From positions 1-46,685 of the forward strand of contig JAFEIL010000167.1 in assembly GCA_017495105.1 (NCBI GenBank): DNA of 46,685 nucleotides. The letters are read 5' to 3'. The DNA is from Emticicia sp. GTDB lineage: Bacteria; Bacteroidota; Bacteroidia; Cytophagales; Spirosomataceae. Below, piece by piece: positions 9,334 to 18,189 of this stretch. Each line of letters opens with the position of its first letter. Within the stretch, counting starts at the first letter, position 1. The position numbers were made by a program, and so were the translations under genes. The notes under the pieces were generated by a model. It was not told the origin of the DNA and did not search any database. It worked only from the letters and a program-made list of their open reading frames with translations.

Positions 9334-9384
9334 AAAAAAGCCCAAGTATATGCACAATTCAGTGCTTTATTTGGGCTTTTTTTT
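9334..9384 (+). terminator. Rho-independent terminator after the epimerase gene
   Basis: AAAAAAGCCCAA (9334-9345) pairs with TTGGGCTTTTTT (9371-9382), with a second small stem (GCAC/GTGC) inside the loop and a run of eight T. Confidence 0.85.
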
Positions 9385-9454
9385 GAATAAAACTCAAATA
9401 ATGGATACAGATGATAGATTTTACGTATTTTAGTTTTCTATCTAAGATTTTATG

Positions 9455-9462
9455 TATTTTTG
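9455..9462 (+). promoter_or_regulatory. Candidate -7 box (TATTTTTG) for the glycosyltransferase operon
   Basis: TATTTTTG fits TA-nn-TTTG and is placed 65 bases before the GT2 start, downstream of the preceding terminator. No good TTTG -33 element was found at the expected spacing. Confidence 0.35.
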
Positions 9463-9527
9463 CACTTTATTCCATCATTATTTTGGCAATAAAGTTTGAA
9501 TCTGTTAATTTTTGAAAACCTCAATCA

Positions 9528-10262
9528 ATGAAGCTAAGCGTTGTAATTCCCGCCTATAACGAAGAAGAAAGTATCTCAGAAACCCTCAAAAGTTTATATG
9601 CTACTTTAAAGAAATATGATATTCCGCACGAAATTTGGGTAACAAACGATAACTCTAAAGATAATACTTTGGGAGTTTTGCAGGAATTACAGAAAGAAAT
9701 GCCAACGCTGGTTTTCGAAACAAACAAAGGGCCAAATGGCTTTGGATATGCTGTTCGCTATGGTTTAGAGCGTTTTTCGGGCGATTGCGTGGCGGTTTTC
9801 ATGGCTGATATGTCGGACGACCCAGAGGATTTGGTAAAATACTACAAAACCATGCTCACCGATAATGTCGATGCGGTTTTTGGTAGCCGTTGGATTAAAG
9901 GTGGAAAAGTCATTGACTACCCAGCCGTAAAAAAAATCATTAATCGAGTAGCCAATTTTATCATTAAAATGGTGATTGGCATTAAGTACAACGATACTAC
10001 CAATGCATTTAAACTTTACAAACGTGAAACAATGGAAGGGCTGAAACCTTTTCTTTCCCCACATTTTAACTTGACAGTTGAGCTTCCACTGAAAACCATT
10101 GTTCGTGGATATTCTTATAGCGTGGTACCAAATAGCTGGACGAACAGAAAATACGGCGAGTCGAAACTTAAAATCAAAGAAATGGGTAGCCGTTATTTCT
10201 TTATTTTAGTTTATTGTTTTGTAGAAAAATTCTTCTCTCGTGGAGATTATATGAAGAAATAG
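9528..10262 (+). CDS. Glycosyltransferase family 2, polyprenol-phosphate sugar synthase-like
   Basis: A 244-residue GT-A fold enzyme. It opens with LSVVIPAYNEEESI, followed by WVTNDNSKDNT and the nucleotide-sugar/metal motif MADMSDDPEDL (DxD-type). The segment FGSRWIKGG and the overall length resemble dolichyl- or polyprenyl-phosphate mannose synthase (DPM1/ArnC-type catalytic domain). No C-terminal membrane helices are present, so it would act at the inner face of the membrane. Inferred role: to load a sugar onto a lipid phosphate carrier for the membrane proteins encoded downstream, which have GT-C-like first loops. It is the first gene of a four-gene co-directional set. Confidence 0.85.
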   Translation: MKLSVVIPAYNEEESISETLKSLYATLKKYDIPHEIWVTNDNSKDNTLGVLQELQKEMPTLVFETNKGPNGFGYAVRYGLERFSGDCVAVFMADMSDDPEDLVKYYKTMLTDNVDAVFGSRWIKGGKVIDYPAVKKIINRVANFIIKMVIGIKYNDTTNAFKLYKRETMEGLKPFLSPHFNLTVELPLKTIVRGYSYSVVPNSWTNRKYGESKLKIKEMGSRYFFILVYCFVEKFFSRGDYMKK

Positions 10263-10278
10263 AAAGTTTACAATTATC

Positions 10279-10304
10279 GCACGACTGATATAAAACGGTC
10301 GTGC
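10279..10304 (+). other. Hairpin without T-tail inside the operon spacer
   Basis: GCACGAC (10279-10285) pairs exactly with GTCGTGC (10298-10304), extended by a wobble and a G-C pair. It sits between the GT2 stop and the next start and lacks a U-run, so it is more likely an mRNA stability or attenuation element than a full terminator. Confidence 0.45.
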
Positions 10305-10356
10305 TAGGCTATTATTCCACACTTTTTTGACTGTCGGGGCATAACAAAAAAATCTA

Positions 10357-11976
10357 ATGCAGGACCAAAAACGCTTATCGAAAACACTTTTCTATCTTAT
10401 TTTTTCGATTCCTTTTCTTATTTTTTTTCAAATTCTATGGTCGTATGCTTTGAATGTACCCTTCGAAGATGAACACGGCATTTTGCGAAATCTCTACGAT
10501 ATTGGCTTAAAAACTAACTTAAAGGAAAAATTTAAAATCTTAATTGCACCTTGCAACGAGCATTCGATTATTATTTCAAAAATATTTTTTGGCTTACACC
10601 TTTGGCTTTTAAAAAGTATCAATTTTAAAAACCTGATGTTTGTTGGTAATCTTATCTTCTGCTCTATTTTTATTTTCTTCTTCAAATTACTTAAACAACA
10701 CAAAGTTTCTATTTGGGCTTTATTACCAATACCTTATATTTTACTTTCAGCACACATTTATGAAAATAGCCTTTGGGCAATGTGTGCATTTGAAAACAAT
10801 GATGTCGTTGTTTTTCTGTGCTGGTCCATTTTCTTGATTTTCAGCATCACACCGAGCAAAACTAAATTTTATTTTGGTCTATTTTTATTGGGTTGTGCCT
10901 TGATTTGCAATGGTAACGGAATTTTAGCTTTCGTGATTGCTGGTTTAGGGCTTGTTTATCAACGACGCTGGCAAGAATTAATCATTGTCGTGGCTACATT
11001 ATTAATAATGAAGTTTGTCTTTTTGTCGGGTAGCCAATACAAAACCCCGAATTCTATAATGACAACCATTTCAAGTTTTAGTGTTTTGGTTGGCGGTTTT
11101 CTAAAAACTAGTTCACTTAATATAGTTATTAAACTGATTGGATTTGGAGTGATACTAACTATTAGCGGTGCAGCACTATCGTATGTTTTTAAGAGGAAAA
11201 AAGACATTTTTGAGTTAAATATTATATTTATTGCTTTGTTTTGCCTCGGAACACTATTTGCGGTTGCCCTCTTTAGGGATGTCGTGAGTTCAGATTTCCC
11301 GGACCGTTACCGACTCTATCCTCAATTATTATTGGTATGTATTTACTTATTGATAATCAAACAATTACCATTGTATTTCAATCGTATTGTAGTGTTTTCT
11401 AGTATTTTTGGCATTTTTTATTTTGTATATTCATACTATATTTCGTTCCCTTATCTTCTGCAAGGTTACCAAAAAAGACTTTTATCGTCGGTTAATATGG
11501 CTCATAATGGCTCAACTTTAAATGGTTCTTTTTATCGTCTATATTTTGACCAAACCATTAGTTTTTATCAGAAAGCGGGTACTTACAATTTCGAGCAACC
11601 TATTTTCGACATAAAAAATGCCACAATTAGCACAGATAAAATCAATCTTAGTGCCGAAGAGTCAAAGCAGGGCTTTATCTTATATTTTAAAGATATAAAC
11701 ACCCAAAAAGTAAATAAAGAGCATGGTTATTATATAAGTTTAAAAACACTTGATAATAAATTTTATTTTTTACCGCTCTATCACACCCGAAATTCGTTGA
11801 GGCAAATATTTTCAAGTAAGCAATACTTAAGCAATGATTTCTTTGGAATGATTACTCATGCCGAAATTCCTGCTGACACCTACCAAATAGGTCTCATTTC
11901 AACTTTAGATGCTTCTGTGAAATATTTCAAGACCGATATAATTGTAAGTACCCGCAAAGTTGGTTATCAGCAATAA
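10357..11976 (+). CDS. Polytopic membrane protein, GT-C glycosyltransferase-like
   Basis: A 539-residue membrane protein with roughly ten hydrophobic helices in the first 400 residues and a soluble C-terminal part of about 150 residues. After the first helix the outer loop reads NVPFEDEHGIL and then APCNEHSII. Acidic/His residues in the first loop are a hallmark of GT-C enzymes, which take sugars from polyprenyl-phosphate carriers on the periplasmic side. I do not recognise a named family, and the GT-C call is inference from topology, loop motif and its neighbour, a polyprenol-P-sugar synthase-like GT2. The gene is visibly AT-richer than its surroundings, as expected for a Phe/Ile/Leu-rich protein. 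Start: ATG at 10357, with no clear ribosome site. Confidence 0.6.
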   Translation: MQDQKRLSKTLFYLIFSIPFLIFFQILWSYALNVPFEDEHGILRNLYDIGLKTNLKEKFKILIAPCNEHSIIISKIFFGLHLWLLKSINFKNLMFVGNLIFCSIFIFFFKLLKQHKVSIWALLPIPYILLSAHIYENSLWAMCAFENNDVVVFLCWSIFLIFSITPSKTKFYFGLFLLGCALICNGNGILAFVIAGLGLVYQRRWQELIIVVATLLIMKFVFLSGSQYKTPNSIMTTISSFSVLVGGFLKTSSLNIVIKLIGFGVILTISGAALSYVFKRKKDIFELNIIFIALFCLGTLFAVALFRDVVSSDFPDRYRLYPQLLLVCIYLLIIKQLPLYFNRIVVFSSIFGIFYFVYSYYISFPYLLQGYQKRLLSSVNMAHNGSTLNGSFYRLYFDQTISFYQKAGTYNFEQPIFDIKNATISTDKINLSAEESKQGFILYFKDINTQKVNKEHGYYISLKTLDNKFYFLPLYHTRNSLRQIFSSKQYLSNDFFGMITHAEIPADTYQIGLISTLDASVKYFKTDIIVSTRKVGYQQ

Positions 11977-12031
11977 TTAAAAAGGAGATGTTGAAATTAA
12001 AAAGTTTGATAGATAAAAGTTAAAAGATGAT

Positions 12032-13960
12032 ATGATGAAACGAATTTTAAATTGGCCAATCAATAGTTCATGGCTAATTATAAGCTATTTAGTATTGCTG
12101 ATAGTTTTACTTTTTCCTTATTATCAGATTTCAAATATACCAACTGTAGGCATTGATAATTCTTGGAGAATTGCATTAGAGATGGCTTATCAAAAAGGTT
12201 TGATTTTTGGGAAAGATATTATTTATACCTATGGACCACTTGGCCGATTTACCCAACGCATTTCAATTGCAACGAGCAATTTTCAGTTTTTCCTTTTTGA
12301 TATTTTCTGCTTCGGAAATGTGGGGTTTTTGCTGTACTACTTATTACCCAAACCACTCAAATTATACCAATTACTCATACATTTTGGTCTGTTCTTACTT
12401 TTATCTTCCATTTATGGCGAGTGGCAGAGTTTTTTACTTTTCTACGTTAGTATTTTTTCGGGGCTTTTATTTCTGAAAAAACAAAATCAATGGTTTCTTG
12501 TCCATGCGATTGCGATGGGTGTAATCAATTTCTACATCAAAGCAAATTATGGCGTTATCGCTCTCGGATTTGTCTTTATTCTATTGTGTTATGCCTTTTT
12601 CTCGAAACGATTGTCGCTCCAAAATTTACTTTTATATTTCTTCGGAAGTATGATTTTTTTGATATTACTGGCTTTTTTATTGAAAACAGATCTTGTAGCT
12701 TACTTTTTTTCCAGTATCGAAATCATCAAAGGTTATAACGAATCACAGTCTTTTTTTCCTGCAGATAGACTTCGAGCAGTGGCAGCTTCATATAGTATTT
12801 TTGTGTTATTTATATTGGTTTTTTTGGCGTTTATCTTGCAAAAACTGCTAAAAAAAGATTTTTCTATACCTACTCTAGATTCTTTTTTTGTGCTGGGTTG
12901 CGTGGGCGTTTGCTCGTTTGTACTTATAAAATATGCTTTTGTGCGAGCTGACGACGGCCACCTAATGTCGTTTGTTCGTAGTGTAAGTTTGCCTTTTTTA
13001 CTTTTATGCAGTTTTACTACTGAAAAATGGCTTAAAATAAGCGGTTGGTGTTTAGTTTCGCTCAATTTGATAAGTTATCTTGTTTTCTATCAGTCAATTT
13101 ATGGACAATTATCAATTTCTATAATTGATAATTTGCGAACAAAAAGCTTCATTCTGCCAGAATATTTTAAGGATATTTCAAAAAAAAATATGCCTCACTA
13201 CAACTTTACCTACCCTAAAGAAGTCTTAGAAATAATTGGCGATAAAACCGTAGATTTAGTACCCAACGAAACCTCGGAAATTTACCTCAACAAGCTCAAT
13301 TATAATCCTCGTCCGGTTATTCAATCTTATCAGGCGTATAATGCGTATTTAGACAGGAAAAATCAAGAAAAATATTTGTCGACTACTGCACCCGATTTTG
13401 TAATTTTTGGCATAGAAAGCACTGATAATAAATATGCGATTGGCGATGAAACCATGACATTATTGGCACTTTTACAACATTATGAACCAATAAAAATATG
13501 GAATAATCATTTATTATTGAAGAAGAAATCTCACATCAAAAGTTTAAAGTTAGTCAAGCAGTCAAGCACAACTTGGGAAATGGGAAAAAGTTTCCCCCTA
13601 AATTCAGTAATTGAGGCCGATTCTTCTAAGCAAAAGCTACTTTCTATTATTAAAGTGAAAACCACATACAACTGGTTTGGCAAATTACTAAATTTGTTGT
13701 TCCAGCCACCGCACCTAAATATGGAAATTGCAACGAGCAAAGGAGAAAAAACAATTTATCGAACCGTACCGATTTTACTGAATAAAGGTCTGATTGTGAA
13801 TGCAAAAATGGATGATGTAGCGGAAGTAAAGCAGTTTTTTGAAACAGGTTTTGTTGAAAATAAGGGTATGCAAAGCGTAAGATTTGACGAAATTCTGAGA
13901 AGAAAAGCGGGATTTGACAAGAAAATTGAAATTTTAGAGGAATTTTACGAGTTAAAATAA
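12032..13960 (+). CDS. Polytopic membrane protein with GT-C-like first loop (FTYGPLG type)
   Basis: A 642-residue protein with about ten to eleven predicted membrane helices up to residue ~360, then a soluble domain of about 280 residues. The loop after the first helix contains GIDNSW...AYQKGLIFGKDIIYTYGPLG. This D-x-SW...FG-D-xxYTYGP pattern recurs in uncharacterised bacterial membrane proteins of probable GT-C topology. A late VRADDGH motif sits in another outer loop. The function is not known. The neighbours (GT2 and a second GT-C-like protein upstream, a secreted glycosidase-like protein seven bases downstream) suggest periplasmic sugar transfer or glycan assembly. The start could be ATG 12032 or the next codon, 12035. 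Confidence 0.6.
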   Translation: MMKRILNWPINSSWLIISYLVLLIVLLFPYYQISNIPTVGIDNSWRIALEMAYQKGLIFGKDIIYTYGPLGRFTQRISIATSNFQFFLFDIFCFGNVGFLLYYLLPKPLKLYQLLIHFGLFLLLSSIYGEWQSFLLFYVSIFSGLLFLKKQNQWFLVHAIAMGVINFYIKANYGVIALGFVFILLCYAFFSKRLSLQNLLLYFFGSMIFLILLAFLLKTDLVAYFFSSIEIIKGYNESQSFFPADRLRAVAASYSIFVLFILVFLAFILQKLLKKDFSIPTLDSFFVLGCVGVCSFVLIKYAFVRADDGHLMSFVRSVSLPFLLLCSFTTEKWLKISGWCLVSLNLISYLVFYQSIYGQLSISIIDNLRTKSFILPEYFKDISKKNMPHYNFTYPKEVLEIIGDKTVDLVPNETSEIYLNKLNYNPRPVIQSYQAYNAYLDRKNQEKYLSTTAPDFVIFGIESTDNKYAIGDETMTLLALLQHYEPIKIWNNHLLLKKKSHIKSLKLVKQSSTTWEMGKSFPLNSVIEADSSKQKLLSIIKVKTTYNWFGKLLNLLFQPPHLNMEIATSKGEKTIYRTVPILLNKGLIVNAKMDDVAEVKQFFETGFVENKGMQSVRFDEILRRKAGFDKKIEILEEFYELK

Positions 13961-13967
13961 AGACCTT

Positions 13968-16280
13968 ATGAAGCATTTACGAATGTTCTTTGCCATTTTT
14001 TTTAGTTTAGTTTTTTGGCCTAATCAAACGACTGCTCAAAAATATGTCTGTCAGGGAATTGGAAATCTGAGCGATGACCCCAACCATGCCCTTTCTGTGA
14101 TGAACAAGTTGGTTGGTGTTGGTTGCAATTCAGCGATGCTAACTGTATGGTGGGAAAGGGTTTATCCACAGTCAAACTCTAAACCTAACTGGGTTCAACT
14201 TGATAATCAGATGAATCATGCGATTAATAAATTAGGAATAAAAGTAGTGATTCGCATACATCTTGGACGCAACTATGGCCTTACGAAGGGCTTTTGGGAC
14301 GAAGAAGAAGCAGTCAAAGATTTTCGAGGGAAAGTTCTTACTAATTATTATGACAATAATCACTTTAGCTTTGCCCATCAGCCATCGATTGATAAAGCCA
14401 AAGAATTTGTAAAAGAAGTCTGTGAGCGTTATAAAAACTATCAAAAGGCTGGTAAAATAATTTTTATTACCGTAGTAAATACCCCACAACAAGAGTTAGG
14501 ATTTACCTTTCAGAATCAGCAATGGCCAGAAAAAGAATACATTGCTGTTTTCGACCACTCAAAGTGGGCAATGATTAGATTTAAAGATTGGGCAAGGGAG
14601 AAATATACAACCATTCGCACACTAAATACTTACTGGGGAACAAATTATAAAAGTTTTCTTGAAGTAGAGCCCTATGTAAATTGGTGGAATGTCAATGATT
14701 CATTCAGAGGTCGTCGTGGAAAAGACTGGTATGTTTTTCGTCACCAAATGATAAAAAATTATTATGACCAACTCATCCGAACCATTAAGACCGTTGAGCC
14801 ATCCTACAAAGTAGCATGTGAGTACGGAGGAATAGCCGATAACCTTACTTTACTCCGCAATACTTTTGGCTTTAAAGATTTATCTGACAATGCCGATATC
14901 ATCAAGACATCTACTGAGGGCTTACAAGGAGACCTCCTTTTTAGCAATACCAAACCAAACCAAAAAGCCTACACAGAAGTAGCGTTTTTTGACCTACCAA
15001 CCTCAGAAGACCTCAAAAACTACGTAAAACGTGCAGTCAGCTATAATTGTGAGTTTATAATGTTAGGCATTGAATATGATAATCAAGCCGAATATGACAA
15101 AATACTACCTGCTTTTCAAGAGGCAATCAAAAGTATCAATACAGTAAATACTCCAATAATATATACTGATTCGGTAAAATATCGCCTTTCCCAACTCACT
15201 GACAGCCGAGAATTAGTCATCAATGATTGGAAAACAAGTTCGGATAATGGAAGAAAAAAAGTAAAAGTAATTTTGGAGGAAGATTTAATCATTGAAAACA
15301 AAAAAATTGAAAACCCTTTACCTGATATTGTTGAGACAACACCGATAGGTACGCCGCCCGTCATAACGCCGAGTAATCTCCCGAATCAACTTCCACGAGA
15401 AAATATCAGTCAATACACCAAAGAGGTTGTTGTAAATCAGAATTTTCAGTTTAGAATCCCCGAAAATTTATATTACGATACCGATGGTTTTATTGCTTAC
15501 ATCGAAGTGATTGAAGCTCCAAAATGGATAGAATTCAATCGTTTTGAGTTGAATTTTTACGGAAAAGCTCCATATTTAGGTAAATTTAAAGTAAAAGTCA
15601 GGGTTTATGATAATTTAGGTGGAATGCTAGAATCGGCTATTTTTGTAGATATTGTTCCGCCAATTATTGATTTTGAACTCATTAAAGGAGATTATTTCGA
15701 CGTTCCAATTGAGCCTTGGGGGCCTGTTTACAACAAGCGTACACTTTATTTAGATGCCCTTCCCGACTTAGTCAATATACTTGCTCGCTGTAATCTCGAT
15801 TCAGTTAATATGATTTTTGAACTAAACGGACCCTATAAATTCAAACGTGGCTCTGATAAATTGCCTTACAATCTTTTTGGTGAAGGTCGAGGTATGAAGT
15901 TTCCCGTTGGCACTTACTCGCTTAGTGCCAAAGCCTATAAGCAAGATTCGGTGATTTCGTCTAAGTCAATTCAGTTTTTTGTTAAAGCATCAACCAATTC
16001 TTCTGCTAATATTATTGGCGATTGGAATGCTTATCCGATTCCATTTCAACAAATTTGCAACGTCAAGATTCCTGAAACCGAAGATGTAGAAAAGCTAAAT
16101 TTTGCCTATTATACGATGGCAGGAAAAAAACAGACTATCCAAAAAGAACACATCAATATTGTAGAAAAAACAGCCTATCTTGATTTAGGTAATGCTGAAC
16201 TACCAACAGGAAATTATATTTTAGAAATTAGCCGTGGTACAGAAGTAATAAAGACCATCAAAGTTAGTAAAAACAATTAA
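13968..16280 (+). CDS. Secreted GH42-like (beta-galactosidase-like) protein with cadherin-like module and T9SS-type tail
   Basis: A 770-residue protein. The signal peptide is followed by TTAQ with cleavage near residue 23. Residues of about 25-400 look like a TIM-barrel of the GH42/GH-A clan: AMLTVWWERVYPQ, VVIRIHLGRNYG, and a candidate acid/base Glu176 in NTPQQELGF. A possible nucleophile Glu lies in TSTEGLQG. Residues of about 470-570 form an Ig/cadherin-like module (NQNFQFRIPENLYYDTDG...KVKVRVYDNLGG). The last ~85 residues (YPIPF, YTMAGKK, LPTGNYILEI) match the type A sorting domain of the type IX secretion system. The protein is therefore probably exported to or through the outer membrane. 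The start is seven bases after the upstream stop, indicating one transcript. The substrate is unknown. Confidence 0.7.
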   Translation: MKHLRMFFAIFFSLVFWPNQTTAQKYVCQGIGNLSDDPNHALSVMNKLVGVGCNSAMLTVWWERVYPQSNSKPNWVQLDNQMNHAINKLGIKVVIRIHLGRNYGLTKGFWDEEEAVKDFRGKVLTNYYDNNHFSFAHQPSIDKAKEFVKEVCERYKNYQKAGKIIFITVVNTPQQELGFTFQNQQWPEKEYIAVFDHSKWAMIRFKDWAREKYTTIRTLNTYWGTNYKSFLEVEPYVNWWNVNDSFRGRRGKDWYVFRHQMIKNYYDQLIRTIKTVEPSYKVACEYGGIADNLTLLRNTFGFKDLSDNADIIKTSTEGLQGDLLFSNTKPNQKAYTEVAFFDLPTSEDLKNYVKRAVSYNCEFIMLGIEYDNQAEYDKILPAFQEAIKSINTVNTPIIYTDSVKYRLSQLTDSRELVINDWKTSSDNGRKKVKVILEEDLIIENKKIENPLPDIVETTPIGTPPVITPSNLPNQLPRENISQYTKEVVVNQNFQFRIPENLYYDTDGFIAYIEVIEAPKWIEFNRFELNFYGKAPYLGKFKVKVRVYDNLGGMLESAIFVDIVPPIIDFELIKGDYFDVPIEPWGPVYNKRTLYLDALPDLVNILARCNLDSVNMIFELNGPYKFKRGSDKLPYNLFGEGRGMKFPVGTYSLSAKAYKQDSVISSKSIQFFVKASTNSSANIIGDWNAYPIPFQQICNVKIPETEDVEKLNFAYYTMAGKKQTIQKEHINIVEKTAYLDLGNAELPTGNYILEISRGTEVIKTIKVSKNN

Positions 16281-16283
16281 TAT

Positions 16284-16320
16284 TTTCGTAGGAACATCCA
16301 AACTTGACGTTCCTACTAAA
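16284..16320. terminator. Bidirectional terminator between convergent genes
   Basis: GTAGGAAC (16288-16295) pairs with GTTCCTAC (16309-16316). TTTT flanks the left arm and AAAA the right arm, as expected of a hairpin used from both sides. Confidence 0.7.
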
Positions 16321-16328
16321 ATACCTAT

Positions 16329-16757
16329 TCAACTGAATATCAAATCTTTAACATAGAAAAAAAACAAAGTCTGGACAATCGCCCATGCCACTGCACTGAT
16401 GAACATTTGTAAAAGAATTGCTTTTTTATCATAGCGAAAAGCCATACTCAATGCCGCTCCAACTGGCGGTGTAAACAAGAGTGGCGTAAGAAAAGCAATA
16501 CCAGCTAAACCGAATTTTTGTCGAATTTTAACACCATAGCGAGTCATTTTTGTAAACTTTTTTGGCTTATCTTTACGAAATAAATTTCTGATAAAATCGC
16601 CCGAAAAAACGATTAGAGAAACCGTAATCATCATCCCTACAACAGAGCAGATAGCTGTTTCAATCCAAGATAATTTGATGGCCAAACCAGTTAAAGGCCC
16701 ACCCGCAAACTTCAGCATACTTATAGCAATTACTGAGAGATATTTAGCAAAATTCAT
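16329..16757 (-). CDS. Small integral membrane protein, possible small multidrug export family
   Basis: A 142-residue protein with three to four hydrophobic helices: the N-terminal segment, LSWIETAICSVVGMMITVSLIVF, the helix around FGLAGIAFLTPLLFTPPVGAALSMAF, and a C-terminal helix. A basic loop (RKDKPKKFTKMTRYGVKIRQK) separates the two halves. The Gly/Pro-rich pattern in the third helix resembles the small multidrug-export (PF06695-like) proteins, but the match is weak and a plain uncharacterised membrane protein is an equally fair call. It is monocistronic and convergent with the GH42-like gene. Confidence 0.6.
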   Translation of the reverse strand: MNFAKYLSVIAISMLKFAGGPLTGLAIKLSWIETAICSVVGMMITVSLIVFSGDFIRNLFRKDKPKKFTKMTRYGVKIRQKFGLAGIAFLTPLLFTPPVGAALSMAFRYDKKAILLQMFISAVAWAIVQTLFFFYVKDLIFS

Positions 16758-16910
16758 AGTCGAACGTATTTTGTTGTGTTATTCTTTTTTTAAAAAATAT
16801 TTCTAACAAAGAATAACAAATTTTGTTCAAATATACTACAATGCTATTTAAAGCAACCTACTAAACACACAAACGGCCATTTAAACATATAAACACTAAA
16901 CTAAAAACTC

Positions 16911-17774
16911 ATGAGATTATTATTACTTACTTTTCTGCTTAGCTTTTTTTATTTAATAACCAAAGCTCAAGATGCTCCTTCTGATACCCTTCAACCCATA
17001 AAACCCGACAATAACATGCCCGCAGACTCCACCGCAGAAGGTGAGGAAGAAGAGGAAGAAGGTGGCGAAGAAGAAGAGGAAGAGGAAGAAGAAAAAGATA
17101 ATACACCAGCTAAATTTCGCTACCGAATTGCTGCTGATGGCACTTATACATCAGGAAACGTCAATCGTGCGTTGATTCAATTTTCGTCGGCACTTGATTT
17201 CAATAATAGCAAAATTATCAAGTTTTCGAGTAGCCCATCGTACATTTATGGACAGCAAAACAAAGTTTTAGCAGAAAAAGAACTTTTTGTTGATATAAGA
17301 ACGAGTATTCTGCACGAGCGAAAATTTTATTATTTAGCTTTTACATCCTTCGAGAAAAGTAATCTCCGAAAAATCAATAACCGCTTTATTGGAGCGGCGG
17401 GTGTTGGACTAAAGTTAGTTCAGAAGAGTCATGCCTACATATCTGTCACGAATGTTTTACTTTACGAAAAAACTGACTTTGTGATAAACGAAAAATTTCC
17501 TGACCGTAACCTTTGGCGTAATTCATCTCGTATTTTTGGCGAATATACTTTTCATGATAGTAAGCTAAGTCTCTCACATACGCTTTTCGTACAACCAAGT
17601 ATTACCGAAAAAAACTTCCGCTGGAATGGCAATTTGATTCTGAAATATCAACTATCAAAAACCATTAGCCTCCGCAGTTTAGTCGAAAACTCTTACGAAA
17701 GCATTGTAGTGCCTGGCCGACAAAACAATGATTTCCGCTGGACATTTGGAATAGCTTATGAAGGAAAAAAGTAG
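16911..17774 (+). CDS. DUF481-like outer-membrane beta-barrel protein with poly-Glu linker
   Basis: A 287-residue protein with a signal peptide ending ITKAQ. The mature N-terminus is strongly acidic, with a Glu-dominated run at about residues 43-62 broken only by two Gly, encoded by purine-only codons. The remainder (about 68-287) alternates polar and hydrophobic residues in strands, with the DUF481 look: DGTYTSGNVNRALIQFSSALDF, an SSPSYIYG turn, and a final strand FRWTFGIAYEG. DUF481 proteins are outer-membrane barrels of unclear role. The acidic linker might bind cations or keep the N-terminus extended, which is inference. The stop codon lies inside a hairpin shared with the convergent DUF983 gene. 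Confidence 0.75.
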   Translation: MRLLLLTFLLSFFYLITKAQDAPSDTLQPIKPDNNMPADSTAEGEEEEEEGGEEEEEEEEEKDNTPAKFRYRIAADGTYTSGNVNRALIQFSSALDFNNSKIIKFSSSPSYIYGQQNKVLAEKELFVDIRTSILHERKFYYLAFTSFEKSNLRKINNRFIGAAGVGLKLVQKSHAYISVTNVLLYEKTDFVINEKFPDRNLWRNSSRIFGEYTFHDSKLSLSHTLFVQPSITEKNFRWNGNLILKYQLSKTISLRSLVENSYESIVVPGRQNNDFRWTFGIAYEGKK

Positions 17775-17792
17775 CTTTTAGCTACTTTTTTT
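17765..17792. terminator. Compact bidirectional terminator overlapping both stop codons
   Basis: AAAAAAGTAGC (17765-17775) pairs with GCTACTTTTTT (17781-17791) around a five-base loop. The TAG of the DUF481 gene (17772-17774) and the TAG of the DUF983 gene (17782-17784, minus strand) both lie in the stem. Confidence 0.88.
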
Positions 17793-18153
17793 GTGGTTTA
17801 TAATCATTGAAAATCTCCAACCATATTGAGCGAGAAAGGCGATAGAGTACAGGAGTTATCAATACCGTAAAACCAACATAACTCCAGATATAAATTCGCC
17901 AATCGACTCTTACATCAAAATAAACATAGTAGGCAACGGTAGCTGCCACAAAAAATATCATATTGATGATTGAACTGATATACATTGCTCCATAAAAAAA
18001 ACCACTTTCACGCTCGTATTTTAAACCACAAATAGAGCAGTTAGTGTACATTTTTGATAGTTTTCGCCAAGAGAAAAAACTTTTGTTTTCAAATAATTCA
18101 CCCTCGTGGCAACGTGGACATTTTAACTTAACGGTCGCTTCTAATTTATTCAT
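17782..18153 (-). CDS. DUF983 family membrane protein with two zinc-type CxxC motifs
   Basis: A 123-residue protein. The N-terminal segment has CPRCHEG and CSIC (two CxxC pairs), typical of a small zinc ribbon. It is followed by GFFYGAMYISS and two hydrophobic helices (about residues 55-75 and 86-105). This order is that of DUF983, a widespread family of unknown function in Bacteroidota and Proteobacteria. It lies 36 bases downstream of the TauE/SafE permease gene on the same strand and is probably co-transcribed with it. Confidence 0.85.
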   Translation of the reverse strand: MNKLEATVKLKCPRCHEGELFENKSFFSWRKLSKMYTNCSICGLKYERESGFFYGAMYISSIINMIFFVAATVAYYVYFDVRVDWRIYIWSYVGFTVLITPVLYRLSRSIWLEIFNDYKPQKK

Positions 18154-18189
18154 ATTTGTTCTCTTTTCGAGAATTTTCTTTATACAAAG

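Noticed and set aside
12733-13065. 110-residue minus-strand frame inside the second GT-C-like gene
   Set aside because: Antisense to a membrane protein with clear helix pattern. No motif or start context of its own.
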